Part shown: piece after piece, positions 1-12,462 of the stretch
Layout: every line of letters begins with the position of its first letter
Position numbering within the stretch: position 1 is the stretch's first letter
Notes under the pieces: model-generated
Databases searched by the model: none
What the model was told of the DNA's origin: nothing
Seen by the model: only the letters and a program-made list of their open reading frames with translations
Assembly: GCF_000499845.2 (NCBI RefSeq)
Contig: NC_023757.2
Location: forward strand, 6,110,118-6,174,117
Direction of reading: 5' to 3'
Length of the DNA: 64,000 nucleotides
Source of the DNA: Phaseolus vulgaris
Lineage: Eukaryota; Streptophyta; Magnoliopsida; Fabales; Fabaceae
Program-made: the position numbers and the translations under genes

Positions 1-1800
1 GTAAGTGTTCGGTATTTGGTGCAATAAATGTGTAATAAGGACACACCTTTTTCTTAGAAGTTGTGCTTATTTATATGTTTGTAATGTGTATGGTTACTGT
101 TAGACCAATATTAATCTATGGATCATGATTAAGAATATATTACTTAGTTCTCTGTACAGTTTAATCTTATTAATCATCTCTTGATTTTAATGTATTTCAA
201 ACACGTCGGTCAGTGAAAACCAAGTAGTAAAACTTGTGAAACTCATCCAATTTCTACCAATACAATTATTTTGCACAATTTTTTCATTAATTTTATTTCT
301 TTCCATTTTATCTTATATTTTTTTTTCTCGAGAACACGGAAAGTCTTTATGAGTTACAATAAATGTGACATTTAATGGAGGTTATTACAACGTCTCTTTT
401 TCACATCTAAACTGAAAATGTCTACTAATGAAAGGCTTTAAATCAAGCATGTGCAATTGTACTAAACCAATGGTAAGTTCTTGGGACAATTTATCGAAAA
501 TTTAACCAAAAATCACAAGTAATCCTAACCCAACCACTGCTTTTGATGCAACTTTAATTTAAAGAGAGAGAAAAAAAAAGTAATTGATATTTTCAATTAA
601 TATTAGCTATTTTATTTTAAAATACAATATTTGATTTATAAAATACAAAATATAATATATTCATTGAGATAGGAATGCCAAAGAGAGAGAAAGCGTACAC
701 TTTAATTGACAAATTAGTTATCAACAAAATCCTTCACGTGAGGCCCCCCTTTGACTAATTAATGCTGTAGACAGCAAAAATTTGTTTATTTAAAAATTCT
801 GTATATGTGAAGAAAATTTTAGGTTCTTTATTTAAAACATTCCTTATAACTTCATTCAATTTAAAAAATATTTTTTTTTTATAATTTAAACTTGGAAAAA
901 TTATAATTTTAATCTTCTAAACTTAATTTAATCTTCTAACTTTTTGTGATCCATTTTAATCTTCCAAATTTAATTTGGGTTTTACCTTTTTTTGTCTATT
1001 TAGTTTGTCTTCAAGTTTCTTATTGACTAAGTTCTGCTTACGTTTTCACCGTTTTCGTCCTTTTACTGATTCAGGAAAAGATTCCAAGTTTAACAACTTT
1101 CAAATGTGTTTAAGAAAGATAACAAAGTAGCCAAATAAAGACAATTTGAAGATAGTTATAGATATTTTTATAGCCAAAGTTTGGAAATGAAAAGTAGAAA
1201 GAAATCATAATCAATAGCTTATCAATTTTAAGAAAAATTGGGAGAGTGAGGGTACAAAATTAACACCATATATTTTTTAAAATTAATAACTAATTAATAG
1301 AATAAACGTTGGAGAATAAAATTAAAATAAAATAATAATAATAATATAAAAATAAAATTGCAAAGACCGAGTCATTCTTTGTAGTGGGAGGCAGAAAAGG
1401 AATAAAAGGAATAGCAATTTCCTATAAGGTTCCAAAAATATCTTTGGTTAGACTTTATCGTCGGAAATACCCTGCAGCGTGACCTACTGTAACTACCGTG
1501 TGACCTATGGGATGAGCCACAGAAACATTGATACAAAAATAAAAATCAGAGATTAGAAGAAAGTTTGTTAGAGTCACCCAATAGGAGGAGGGGTACATAA
1601 TTATAAGCAATTTGTTTGGTCTGTGACTTGGACAACCCTGGACCAAACCTTTGTTTTTGTTTGTGTGGTGTTCCTTCACCAACAGCTCAGTCTTCTTTAC
1701 TCCTTCGGCATCTCTTGTAATGGCAAAACATTTTTGAATCATCAATGTAAATATTATTCTTCTCATGCTTTTTTTTTTCTAACCGTTACTAATCTGCTAA
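1..1800. other. Gene-free AT-rich flank upstream of the desaturase gene
   Basis: AT-rich sequence with many homopolymer runs and no open frame that resembles a known protein. The short frames at its right-hand end have no recognisable domain. It probably includes the distal promoter of the desaturase gene, but I see no specific element I would stand behind. Confidence 0.6.
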
Positions 1801-1805
1801 ACTTT

Positions 1806-2070
1806 CTCTCTCCTCTTCTATTTTCTCTTCTATTGTTATTATATAAACTTGGGTGCATAACTAGTTTCTCATAAAAAAAAATAATAAAGGTACAGAGAGG
1901 AAGATAGAGAATAAGGATCCCTGAGGGAATATGGGGTTGTGTCTCTGAACAACTCCATCATAACATCACGGAGAGAGGGATTCTTTGAATTGGGAATTTG
2001 AATTGCAAGATCATATATTTATATAGATCTGAACATCTCGTTTTTTTGGTGTTGTTCTGACAGCAGAACA
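1806..2070 (+). promoter_or_regulatory. Core promoter and 5'UTR of the sphingolipid desaturase gene
   Basis: A CT-rich pyrimidine patch (about 1806-1834) is followed by a TATA-box-like TATATAAA at 1840-1847, about 225 bases before the start codon. This order is normal for a plant core promoter and would put transcription start near 1870-1880 with a leader of about 190 bases. A second AT-rich stretch at about 2013-2025 is too close to the ATG to be the main TATA box. The call rests on motif and position only. Confidence 0.5.
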
Positions 2071-3411
2071 ATGGAGGGTGAGAACAAGAAGTACATCACA
2101 TCTGAGGAGTTGAAGAGGCATGACAAGCCAGGGGATTTGTGGATTTCCATTCAGGGAAAGGTGTACAATGTTTCAGATTGGGCCAAGGACCACCCTGGTG
2201 GTGAGGTTCCCCTGTTGAACCTTGCAGGCCAAGATGTGACCGATGCATTCATAGCCTACCATCCCGGATCTGCCTGGAAGCATCTTGATCCCTTCTTCAC
2301 CGGGTACCATGTCAGGGATTTCAAGGTCTCCGAGGTGTCCAAGGATTACAGGAAGCTTGTGTCGGAGTTTGTGAAAATGGGTCTTTTTGAAAAGAAAGAG
2401 CATGTCACTTTGTTCACACTGGCCTCTGTTAGTGTCATGTTTGCGGTTGTTGTTTATGGCGTTGTAGGGTGTACTAGTGTCTGGGCTCATTTCGGTTCTG
2501 CCCTCTTGTTGGGGTTGCTTTGGATGCAAAGCACCTATGTGGGTCATGATTCTGGGCACTACGAGGTCATGTCTGGTCCTGGTTACAACAAATTAGCACA
2601 AATCCTTTGTGGTAATTGCATGACTGGGATAAGCATTGCATGGTGGAAGTGGACTCACAATGCTCACCACATTTCCTGCAACAGTCTTGACCACGATCCC
2701 GATCTGCAGCACATTCCAGTTTTCGCTGTGTCTACTCGTTTCTTCGATTCAATCAGGTCTAGTTTCTATGGGAGGAAGTTGGAGTTTGATTGGTTGTCCC
2801 GGTTTCTGATCAGTTACCAGCACTTGACATTTTACCCAGTTTTGTGCTTTGCTAGGGTCAATTTGTATCTCCAGACTTTGTTGTTGTTGTTTTCCAGGCG
2901 CAAAGTTCCAGATAGAGCCATGAACATTATGGGGATCCTTGTGTTTTGGACTTGGTTCCCTCTCCTAATTTCTTGCCTCCCAAATTGGGGAGAAAGGTTC
3001 ATGTTTGTGCTTGCCAGTTTTGCTGCTTGCTCCATCCAGCACCTTCAATTTTGTTTGAACCATTTCGCTGCTGATGTGTATGAAGGGCCACCAAATGGAA
3101 ATGACTGGTTCCAAAAGCAAGCAAGTGGGACATTGGACATTTCTTGCTCATCTTGGATGGACTGGTTCTTTGGGGGCTTGCAATTCCAACTTGAGCACCA
3201 TTTGTTCCCAAGGCTTCCAAGGGCACAGTTGAGGAAAGTTTCCCCATTGGTCATAGACCTTTGCAAGAAGCACAATTTGCCTTACAGGAGTTTGACATTC
3301 ATTGAGGCCAATCTACGCACTCTCAAGACACTCAGGACTGCTGCCCTTCAGGCCAGGACTCACTCTTCCCCCCAGAATTTGCTCTGGGAAGCTTTCAACA
3401 CCCATGGTTGA
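2071..3411 (+). CDS. SLD1: Sphingolipid delta-8 long-chain-base desaturase (cytochrome b5 fusion)
   Basis: A single uninterrupted exon encodes 446 aa, the usual length and gene structure of plant SLD enzymes. Residues about 8-80 are a cytochrome b5 domain with the haem motif HPGGE at 41-45 and a second haem-ligand His in AYHP (H64). The membrane desaturase part has three histidine boxes: HDSGH at 159-163, HNAHH at 196-200 and QLEHH at 373-377. Gln as the first residue of the last box is typical of b5-fusion front-end desaturases. Hydrophobic stretches lie around 113-157 and 290-345. The family introduces the C8 double bond into the long-chain base of ceramides at the ER, with electrons delivered by the fused b5 domain. 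A delta-6 fatty acyl front-end desaturase is the alternative, but in non-specialist eudicots this architecture is almost always SLD. All catalytic residues are intact. Confidence 0.93.
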   Translation: MEGENKKYITSEELKRHDKPGDLWISIQGKVYNVSDWAKDHPGGEVPLLNLAGQDVTDAFIAYHPGSAWKHLDPFFTGYHVRDFKVSEVSKDYRKLVSEFVKMGLFEKKEHVTLFTLASVSVMFAVVVYGVVGCTSVWAHFGSALLLGLLWMQSTYVGHDSGHYEVMSGPGYNKLAQILCGNCMTGISIAWWKWTHNAHHISCNSLDHDPDLQHIPVFAVSTRFFDSIRSSFYGRKLEFDWLSRFLISYQHLTFYPVLCFARVNLYLQTLLLLFSRRKVPDRAMNIMGILVFWTWFPLLISCLPNWGERFMFVLASFAACSIQHLQFCLNHFAADVYEGPPNGNDWFQKQASGTLDISCSSWMDWFFGGLQFQLEHHLFPRLPRAQLRKVSPLVIDLCKKHNLPYRSLTFIEANLRTLKTLRTAALQARTHSSPQNLLWEAFNTHG

Positions 3412-3572
3412 TTTCAGCATCTGGATCACTGATCACTTAGAGTGAAGATCATCAAGTTTCTCTCTTTCCCACCCTTCTATAACACTATTATCAACATGTT
3501 GTTCTCATTCTATTAGTTCCCACATTTCTTATCTGGGCACTGATAATTTAATGCCTCCTTTCTTGGGTATGG

Positions 3573-3629
3573 AATAAAATGGTGACAGTTTTTTTTGCAA
3601 AATTCAGATCACATTTACTTGATAATAAA
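3573..3629 (+). terminator. Polyadenylation signals of the desaturase gene
   Basis: Two AATAAA hexamers, at 3573-3578 and 3624-3629, lie about 160 and 210 bases after the stop codon, suitable for 3' end formation at one or two nearby sites. Plant signals are loose, so use of either one is inferred. Confidence 0.5.
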
Positions 3630-3639
3630 CCAGTTTATT

Positions 3640-5680
3640 CAGGTGGGTTAAGCACAGAATGCATTGCATTGTCCCTCTCGGAGGAGGGACACATCTAAGA
3701 TGATCTTTTCCAGAGGTGCAAATGGTTAAATATTTATGTTTTTATAATCTTTCTATCTTTTGTTTTGGTGTTCTCTAAATGCTTGAAAACCAAACCCATG
3801 TAGATTAATATTTTCATTCTGGTGTGCAACTTCGTGCTATGCCACTCCGAAGTTTGGTCACCTGCAGTTACTTTTTCGCTAAGATTTCTTACACAATTAT
3901 TCAAAAGTTATCACACTGTTCTTCAGTTTTTCATGCTACTTTTCACTTTTCCTTTCACGCGTTTTGATTTCCTATATGAATTATGTTATGTAAATTGCAT
4001 TATGGCAGACAACATTGCTCCTTGCTTGTTATGATTCAAAAATTCTTAGCTGGTAGCTGCATAAAACTTGCCAATAAATAATGAATAATAATATGTATTG
4101 ACTCTTCATACTATTAAGGATCTCTCTTGAATATTAACCCTTCATTTTACAAAACATTTTTGTTAAATTGAGTAAGGAGGATAAGGAGGAGGAAAAGGTC
4201 TTCTCTATAAGAAAGATAGATCTAGTTATTTATTTATTATTTTTTTCTGAGTAGTCCGTACAGCTGTTTAATTTAGTATGTAGGTTGTCTTTATTAAATA
4301 AATACAAGAGGTTGAAGAGAGAGAAAATATCTGTATAAACAACTTTAAAAATTAGTTAAGTGCTTAGATTTAAATGGTTTTTATACAAAATTTATTTATA
4401 TATATATATATATATCAACTTTTTAATTAAAGATTTTTTTTTAATTATTTTGATTAAACTAATATTATGACATAAAGGGAATAATTTTGGTTACTAAAAC
4501 TGTGTAGATGTTGATAATTTTGTTTTTCAAATGATGCATTAAATTTCATAATTGCAACAAAATTACTAAGTTGGAGCACAACCATAGAAATAAAAGACAA
4601 CAGAAAATATAAAGTACAATAACAAACATAAATGAAGTTGTTGGAAACTATTATAAATTATCACTAAGTTTTTGGATCATGTCTTCAATGACATTAATTC
4701 TACTATGTACATGGTTGAGAAAGGTTGTATGAAAGGGTATTCAAACCTAATTCTAGTCCTCGCATACCTTATTGCATTCCTCCTTTTCATATTTAGTTTA
4801 ATATGTTATCATGTTTTGAGAGCTGATCTTCATACCCTTCGACCTCAAAGTCTTTATCTATGCTTTATAAGTTTTCTTCTTCTGACTATTGTTATGGACC
4901 ATGGTTACTAGTGTCATATTGCCATACATTATTTTTGTTTACTGTATTCAATGTTTTCAAAGATTTCTGATTGAGAAAATGTGACCTAAGTAATTTTGAG
5001 TTATCCTCCAACCTCAAATGGATATGGTATCCTCCAACATTCAAGAGTTATTCGAAGATCGTAAAGGCATGCATTTGACTTGAATTTCTGCATATGGTGA
5101 ATGATATGGTATGACCAATTAATGACAATGTTATGTTTCATGGTTCACACCATGAAGACACCATCCTATAGTAATTGTGCATAGTTATTGTCGCGTGGAC
5201 TGAGAATATGAGCATATATGTTATGTAATAATATATCCTCAATGATTAAACATCCTACATTCTTGGAGGGACAACCATGAAGTTGTGGTCGTAACATTTC
5301 ATCCAAAGCATGATCGTTGTCGTAGTTTAGGTCATGATGGATGACAAATAGGTCAAATTTGCAACCCTCATTTTTCAAGTTTACAACATTAATCCAATCA
5401 TCTGGAGCGATTCAGATCTTCTTCTTCAATACCTCAGTCACTAAATCGCCAGTGTCTAGGAGTTTCATATTTGTGTAAAAGACATTTACGGAATCTTCGT
5501 AGTATTGATATTTCCATGACATGAATATCTCCAGTGACTAAAAAGAAAACACCTGATGAAATAAAACCATCCATATCAAAGAACGAAAAATCCATGACAT
5601 TTAGCTGCACAAGAGCTTTAGTTTCATAATCGACGTAATATTTTTACATTTGTCTTTCATTTGGAAAATATCGTTGATCT
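3640..5680. other. Intergenic AT-rich DNA with no supported gene
   Basis: No coding region is recognised. There is a (TA)n tract at about 4396-4416. A 70-codon minus-strand frame at 5166-5378 lies just beyond the Harbinger relic at 5690-6200 and may be part of the same decayed element, but I could not match it to a domain. Confidence 0.5.
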
Positions 5681-5689
5681 AATATAAAA

Positions 5690-6200
5690 GGGAAAAAAAG
5701 GTAGGTTTTGTTGGGGAAGGGTTGGATTATCAATTTGTACGAGTTCCTTACCCTTCCTTTGGGAGGGATCCCTTTGTCTCTTTAGTATCTGATCCTATGA
5801 TATGGGGTAATAATTTAACCTGTTAGCATGAAACATGCATCACCCAAGTAGTACTTCCATACATTAAATAAACAAATAAAATTCTCACTGACAAAAAATA
5901 TTTCTAATACATTTAAATAGCAAACTGCTTCATGGAGCAAACCTTTAGGTATAATCAAAGGATCCTCCATCATAAGAGCATCTTTTAATATCTTGAAATA
6001 ATAAGTTGTTCCTTCCTAGCCTACTAGCACATAAGTAAATTTCATGTCGAAATCACATGCCGCAAAGATGTTTTAGGTTGGATAATCATTCCTCCCCCAA
6101 AACTGAGATGCATCTAATCATGGGACCTTAACTCAAACATGAGTTCCAACAATTACTCCTAAAAAAACTTTGAAAAATGGGTAAAATATCTCGTTGTTTA
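5690..6200 (-). mobile_element. PIF/Harbinger transposase relic (HARBI1-like DDE nuclease)
   Basis: Translation of the minus strand, with several in-frame stops and frame changes, gives the order of motifs seen in plant HARBI1-type nucleases. A PFFK...GTHV segment and a VKVP stretch lie near 6130-6170. An FAACDFDMKFTYVL core lies near 6020-6080, followed by ILKDALM and a PLIIPKG stretch. A YYLGDA segment resembling the conserved (L/V)DAGY region lies near 5830-5860, then an ITPYHRIRY-like tail. In intact relatives this domain cuts and pastes the element with an accessory MYB-like protein. The reading frame is broken and no terminal inverted repeats were located, so this is a dead fragment. 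Confidence 0.75.
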
Positions 6201-6209
6201 GGATATAAG

Positions 6210-7680
6210 GTTGAAATTCACTTCTTGAAGGTTGAACAAAAAATTCTTCTTCTAATTCAATTATTGCATTCAGAACGTTGTGAAAATGACAACTAATAGT
6301 CTCTCCAGATCAATGAAAAAAATGATATCTAGATTCCAATAAATCAAGTCTTTTACAACACACAAAGATTATAAGGAAACCACTCTTGAACCCTACAAAA
6401 GTATTATACCCAACAAGTAACTCGTAGTTACCCTACTATAATTGAAAATTATATTCAATCATAGTCTAGCACTATAGAAAACAAAATGAAAGACAAGGAA
6501 CAATCACACCTGAATCACTGTAGAAACAACAAGGTTCAAAAGATTTAGGATATCTCCCTTAGTCAAAGATATATAATCCAAAGAACTCAAAAGAATTGCT
6601 CCAAGAAAATAGTTTCTCACTGAAAAAGATAAACTCCCTAAAAAAGTTGAAGTATTTTTCTTTTGATCATAAAAAAAAGTATAGTTATATACAATTTGTT
6701 TTGTTAGTTTTAATGGATTAAAAGTTTATTTTAATTTGTTGATTTGACTTAATGTGAAAATAGTGAATTAATTCGTGTTTTCAAATTGTTAAAACTTAAT
6801 AGACAATCAATCTTTTGAAAACACATGAATTTTCAATCTATTAAAAAAGTAGTTTTAACATTAAAAATATCTTAGTAGAACCACTTCAGATATAATCAGA
6901 TTTTTTTTTAAAAAAAAGATTTCTTTAATACTTTAATGGATCAATAAAATTGCTAAGAGGAGAAACAAACTCATACAAAACAGAGAATCTCACACACATT
7001 GTATAAACTAAACCCTTATCCTTCAAATCTTCATTCAAAGATAGGATTCATCAAATACTTCAACTCTAACTACTTCTACAAACTTTTCCTATTTGATGAA
7101 GATGATCGAATTGAGTGTGTGGATGGTTTTTTTATCAATGGCATAATCAATTATATGATGAGGATGCATAATCGATTATGCCCCAAACAGAACACCCCTC
7201 TCCCATGTTGAAGCCCCACGAAACATGAAATCCAACCCTTATTTGACAAATCAAATAATTCAAATCAATAAATAACACAAACTTCCAAAAAAAACATGAA
7301 TCCTTATTAGGAAACAACACAATTGACTAACCTAAAAATCTTGTTTTTTTTCTTCAACATAAGAGTAGGTAGTTCACTTTTACCAACTTCTCTCTGAACC
7401 TTCTCCACTTACACTCTTCTTCAATACTTAACCTTCTAAACCTCAAATACACCATTGTTATTCTCGACCCATACAGTATAAAGGAAATGGAGCTAAGATC
7501 ACTCACATCCTACTTTAATTCAACCATCACGTCTTCTGATATGACCCAACTTTACAAGAAGATGACCAAGGGTACAAAAGACTATTTGAGACTAGGTCAA
7601 TCATCTTAGGCTAAGACACAATGCCCCACAATCCCTCAAAAGATCCTCATGAGAAGAACACCCGAACATGGACCAAAATA
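6210..7680. other. Intergenic DNA; two ATAATCGATTAT-type palindromes
   Basis: No gene is recognised. Two 12-bp palindromic words, ATAATCAATTAT at 7143-7154 and ATAATCGATTAT at 7168-7179, belong to the same motif as the array at 40696-40861. The rest is unremarkable. Confidence 0.4.
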
Positions 7681-7689
7681 TCAATTGTT

Positions 7690-8520
7690 CTTCTTTTTAG
7701 TATTTTTAAGACAAGATTAAATTGTAATCAATTGGGCTCACATTGGCCCAATTAGAAGAAATAAGCTAGCTTAAGGCTTCTAGAAAACCTAGTTTATAGA
7801 AGATGACCTCCATGTGTCGCCCATGAGCCTCACACTTAACCTAACTTCTAGAAACCTCTCCATGTGTGCAGCAACCCTAGGCTAGACCTAGTTTCTAGAA
7901 GGTACTCTTCATTACCGCTCCCCTTCATGCTCTTGCTCACCAAGGCACTCATATCTATAAATAGGGAGTCTTACCTCATGTAATAGACATTAAATTTTGA
8001 GTAAAAAAACTCTCTCATAGTGAATTTCTGAGTGTTCTCCTTTTTCTCTGAGTCTTATCTTGAGTAGAGATTGCTTCAAGTGGTGACTCATCCCTCACTA
8101 ATCTTGGAGCTCCCTCCCCCAAGTGGCGTGATGCACTACCATTCTCTCTATTCCATAAGATTCTTCATCCCTTCCCTTTTCCTTTCATTATTCCGCCCAC
8201 TTTCTTTCATTATTGTTCATTTATCTTCTTTTCAATTTGGTCTTCTCTTTCCATTTGTATTGCTTTAGTTTTGTATTCATCATCTTCATCATAGTAATTG
8301 TGTTTTTTGTCTTTGCTCTTTTGAAGAAAACCTTCACACTTACTTAACCACTTGGTTAAGTTCGTGTCCAATGGAAATCTTTACTCAATCTCACCATACC
8401 TTGTTAAATCAAAAATCATAATCCAAATAACAACCTCTAAAAATATGCAATGCAAAACCAACTCACATCATCTTCCCTCTTCACTAACGCCTTTATTTGA
8501 ATATTAAAGATTTCTCCCCT
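7690..8520 (+). mobile_element. Probable LTR-retrotransposon LTR (solo or truncated)
   Basis: This stretch is less AT-rich than its surroundings and reads like an LTR. There is a promoter-like TATAAATA at 7956-7963, then a transcript-leader-like pyrimidine-rich region from about 8000 to 8350. No pol or gag reading frame adjoins it, so it would be a solo LTR or the relic of a deleted element. The exact ends and target duplication were not found. Confidence 0.4.
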
Positions 8521-8529
8521 TCCTACAAT

Positions 8530-11340
8530 GGTTGTACATTACTGGTCATGCATGTGATCTTATGTTTCTTCTAAAACACGACTGAGGAGTATTCTCCCTT
8601 TTCCTATTTAGGTAACACGCACACAAGCTTCATTCCTTTGCTCATGGAGTAAAGGCTTAACCTACATACACTCTAAGGGCATAAGTTTGTCTTTCCCATC
8701 ATATATAATGTGAGGTTGCTTCCACTTTTTTAGCCAAGTACTTTGGTTTGGCTTGGTGCTTTTCATTTCTATGACTATTAACTAGTCAGAGACCCATGCA
8801 ACACCATTACAAGTTTGTATTTTAATTATTATAAATATAGAGCGAAGATTTTTTTTTCTTTTCAAATGTCAAAGAGGTCCATAACACATGACATTTGTTA
8901 TAACCTAAATACCCCCTACATATTCACCCATTATTCATCCCTTGGTCCATCCAGTACTCACGTGTACTATATATACTCCCTATGCATCACTTTTTTCGAT
9001 GCATGGAGTATTGTTAATGTCCACTGTTTTTAATTCACTATTTTGTAATACAGGTTAGGTTAAAGTTTCAATGTATTGCATGGCTTGTATATACGCGCAT
9101 AATACCTCAGAATTGAAAATACAAAGTTGCATTGGTTGGTAAATGATTATGACATAAAGAAAGGCAACTAGATGAGAAAGGAATTAAGTAAATAATAGGT
9201 TTATTCCAAACTTATAATACCTTTTCATATACTAAAAAATGATAAGTGTTTTTTTTATATTTACTTTCTTTAATGTTTCTTATACATAAACGAAATATTC
9301 TTCCTACATAAATGGAATTTTTTTTTGCATTTACTTTCTTTAATATTTCTTGTACATAATCGCTTTCTTTTCATCTCTCCACTTTTCATCCTATAATTGT
9401 TTTTTCTTTTTCTTAATTTTTCATATTATTTTCACGTTTTATTCCTCCCAATGAGAAAAAATATCACTCTTTTACTTCTAAAGTATAAAAACAAAATTAA
9501 ATTTCAATGTGCAAACGTCCAAAATGTCAATCCCGAGTTTGATAGAAAAAAAAACTATTTATTTTATATATAGGTTTAGGTTTGAATTTTCTCCCATAGA
9601 AAGTTCCCCACCCGGACTCACTTTATTATTATTTTTTAAAGTTGATTCATTCCATCAATAAAAAAAGTAATGATTTAATGTTATCTTATTTCAAACTATT
9701 GTTTTCAATTTTCAAACTCTAAAAGAATAAACAAATAAAAATTATATTAGTAAACACATTAAAAGATAATCATAATTTGATGAAGGTTTAAATAACAGTT
9801 GCATTATATTTTTGACATTAACTCATTTATATACGATCAAATTTAAATATAATTAATAATTTAGTATATGTAAATTATAGTGAATGTGATCATTAATATT
9901 GAAATTTTAAATTCTTTATCTTGTAAACCTTGTTCATACTTACACTTCATGAAAGTCAAAATTTAAGGATTTAGAAGAACATTCAACCCATTATGAAGTA
10001 GATCTAGAAGAATATTTATTTAACCCATCCAACCATTAAACTATTACTTAGTCGGTCGTTGATCTTTATGCAAGGTGACATTTGTAATCAACCCCGAAAA
10101 TAATTTGATAATAAAAGCATTTCACGTTTGATAAATGAGAATAAAAACAATTAATGCGTTGTAATTTTTTAAATGGCAAGGATAAAAGTTTCTTACAATA
10201 ATTGATTATAAACTATTATTCAAGCTTTCTATGATAATTAAATGAAAATATAATAATTTTAGAAAAATAATTAAATATATTTTATATTTTAGAGAAAAGA
10301 AAGAAGAAAAAAAATGATCTCTAGCCCAATTTTAAATGAAAAGTTCTCCTAAATCATTTTTTGTTGTGTGTGTTTGCCATCAGAAACCTCTCTTGTATAT
10401 AAAATAAATTTTATTTCATTAAAAACAATAAATTATCAAGATCAGGACACTACAAGAATATGCGAATAATTAATTGTCAACAATTAGTTTATAACCATGT
10501 AGCGAAGCAAGTTGAGTATTTAGTTGATTCTTAATTGAATTTGAATTCATTATTTATTTATATATTTATTATTAATTTTATAAAATATTTCCATTTGCAA
10601 TCACAAGCCTAGATAACTAATTATTACTTTTTATCTTTCAAATGTTTTTTATATTATATATTATATATCGAAAACGTTGACGCTCAAATATTTTTTTTTT
10701 ATTTTTTTGTATATTAATATATGTTATGTAAGAGAAAGCTTAATTTCTTTAATTTAATCTTGAAAATACGTTCATTTCATGTGTCAAATAAACTACCCCT
10801 AATTTTTTTTTAAATTATTTTTATTTGAAGTGTCGAATTAGTTAACCTTGTTTGATTGTTATTTTTTAGGGTCTCTAATGAAATGAGTTTAAAATTTAAT
10901 TGTCAAAATGTAAATTTATATGTTTAAAAGGAATTTTGATATATTGGAACAATATTTGGGAATTTACTATGAAAATAGTATTGATAGATATATCTAGGTT
11001 ATTAATTGCTAATTAAGAAAGTGACACAATCAGCATTCAAAAACGTAATTGAGAAAGTCTAACATAACCTGACAAATCAACAAAAAAAAAAGGCTTTAAA
11101 ATAAGGCAAGTTATCTTTACCTTAGAAATTGAGTTTTGCCCTCCATACATATGTCATGCAAACATTTTAATTTTTAGACAATGTTCGTCAATGTGTAATA
11201 TGTAGTATTTTAAGCCTATATTATAGTTAAAAGATGAAAATTCTCCCTACATCCCCATTGATTCTTCCTGCACCTAGGCCTTCATATAGTTTTAAAGGTC
11301 CAAAAAGTACCCTTTAAACAGTAGGTAATACCTCCTCTTT
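8530..11340. other. Gene-free AT-rich DNA
   Basis: Nearly 3 kb of very AT-rich sequence with runs of A and T and no frame resembling a protein. No tRNA- or rRNA-like segment was seen by eye. Confidence 0.5.
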
Positions 11341-11351
11341 AAAATGTAAAT

Positions 11352-11505
11352 ACTGGATTATACAAACTGAAAGTCAACATTGGATCTAAAATTGTCTACC
11401 AGGTTGTATAATCCGATTTGTGAATTTAATTTATAAATTAAATTGTACAATCTAGTAGGTAATCTCGGATCCGGTGTGACCTTTCAGTTTGTACAATCTG
11501 ATTTG
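11352..11505. repeat. Imperfect hairpin (fold-back MITE-like repeat)
   Basis: Two arms of about 65 bases are inverted copies of each other. The left arm begins GGATTATACAAACTGAAAG near 11354. The right arm ends CTTTCAGTTTGTACAATCTG near 11502. Inner parts of the arms (GGTTGTATAATCC and GATTGTACAATCT types) also pair. The fold resembles a small MITE or an inverted duplication. Related TTGTACAATCT words recur at 34780-35080. Confidence 0.6.
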
Positions 11506-11518
11506 AAAAAAAACTTTC

Positions 11519-11821
11519 CTAGCAATGTGTTGTTTCGCGATGATGGTTTAGAATGGAAGGGTAGATAAATGGATCTTTGGAAGGAGAGGGTGGTGGGTGA
11601 GTGTGTTGTTGTTGGGATTCAAGGGAGTGAAGAAGGTGAAAGCATTTAGAGAGGGAGTTGTGGAGGGAGGTGAAGTGGGCATGCATATGGGACCATGAGG
11701 GAGTGAAGAATGAGGAAGAGAAGAGAGAGGAATGAGTTTGAAGATCGTCATAGGCTTTCTTCAAATTCTCTTTCTTGACATCCACCACTTGCAGAGCCAG
11801 AAAGATGGTCTTTGACGACAT
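11519..11821 (-). pseudogene. FRIGIDA-like protein fragment (N-terminal part only)
   Basis: A 100-aa frame resembles the N-terminus of the FRIGIDA-like (FRL) coiled-coil family. It has a VKKENLKKAYDDLQTHSSL stretch (residues about 14-32), then SWS...HFTSLHNSLS and FHLLHSLESQ. Family members are usually about 500 aa or more with a central FRIGIDA domain. Here the frame ends in a low-complexity His/Pro/Ser tail, and nothing further downstream resembles the rest of the protein. The fragment directly abuts the hairpin repeat at 11352-11505. FRL proteins act with FRIGIDA in flowering-time control. I call this a truncated gene copy; an expressed mini-protein cannot be excluded. Confidence 0.6.
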
Positions 11822-12462
11822 CTACTTGTTGTTCCTTTGTTCTCTTAGAGTGAGTTGAGGATTATGAACAGTTTTATTTGCTAATTGCACCCAAAATGAA
11901 TGAATTTCTCAAACTGAAACCATAATGATGACGACGATGTTAGACGAGTTGGTTTAGTGCTTTGCTTTGTGTTCCTGAATTGTTGTGATTAGGTTGCAGA
12001 ATGCAAATTACAAAATCACCATGAAATCTAAAAATTGTTAAGCAAGTTTTTTTGTCAAATCAAAATTTCATTATGGAAAAACAATTCCGTATAAAAAAAT
12101 CTATCCAAAATAATGAAATTATTGAAAACGAAATCTAAAAACGTATTCTAGAAAAGAGATTTTAAGTACAAGAAAGTATTCCAAAATTCCAAAACGTATC
12201 ACAGAAAAGTAATTCTAAAATATATTTCGATCCGCACCTCCTTCTTATTTAAAAACTAAAAGGACATCTTTATCATTTCAAATAAATATTGGGTGAAGGT
12301 TCAAAAGGTTAAAAAAATCACCAGATTTAGTAAGTATATTGTACGGTTCTGAGAGGTTCTCGGTTAAAACATCCTTGAATACTAATTGAGGATGGATCTT
12401 GGAGGCGTTAAGTGCACAACTACTTCCCACACCAAGGCAAGTTCCGACCTCCAAATGTTGAT

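Noticed and set aside
10448..10470. CACTACAAGAATATG, resembling a CACTA terminus
   Set aside because: No subterminal repeats follow and no partner end was seen; the word alone is not enough.
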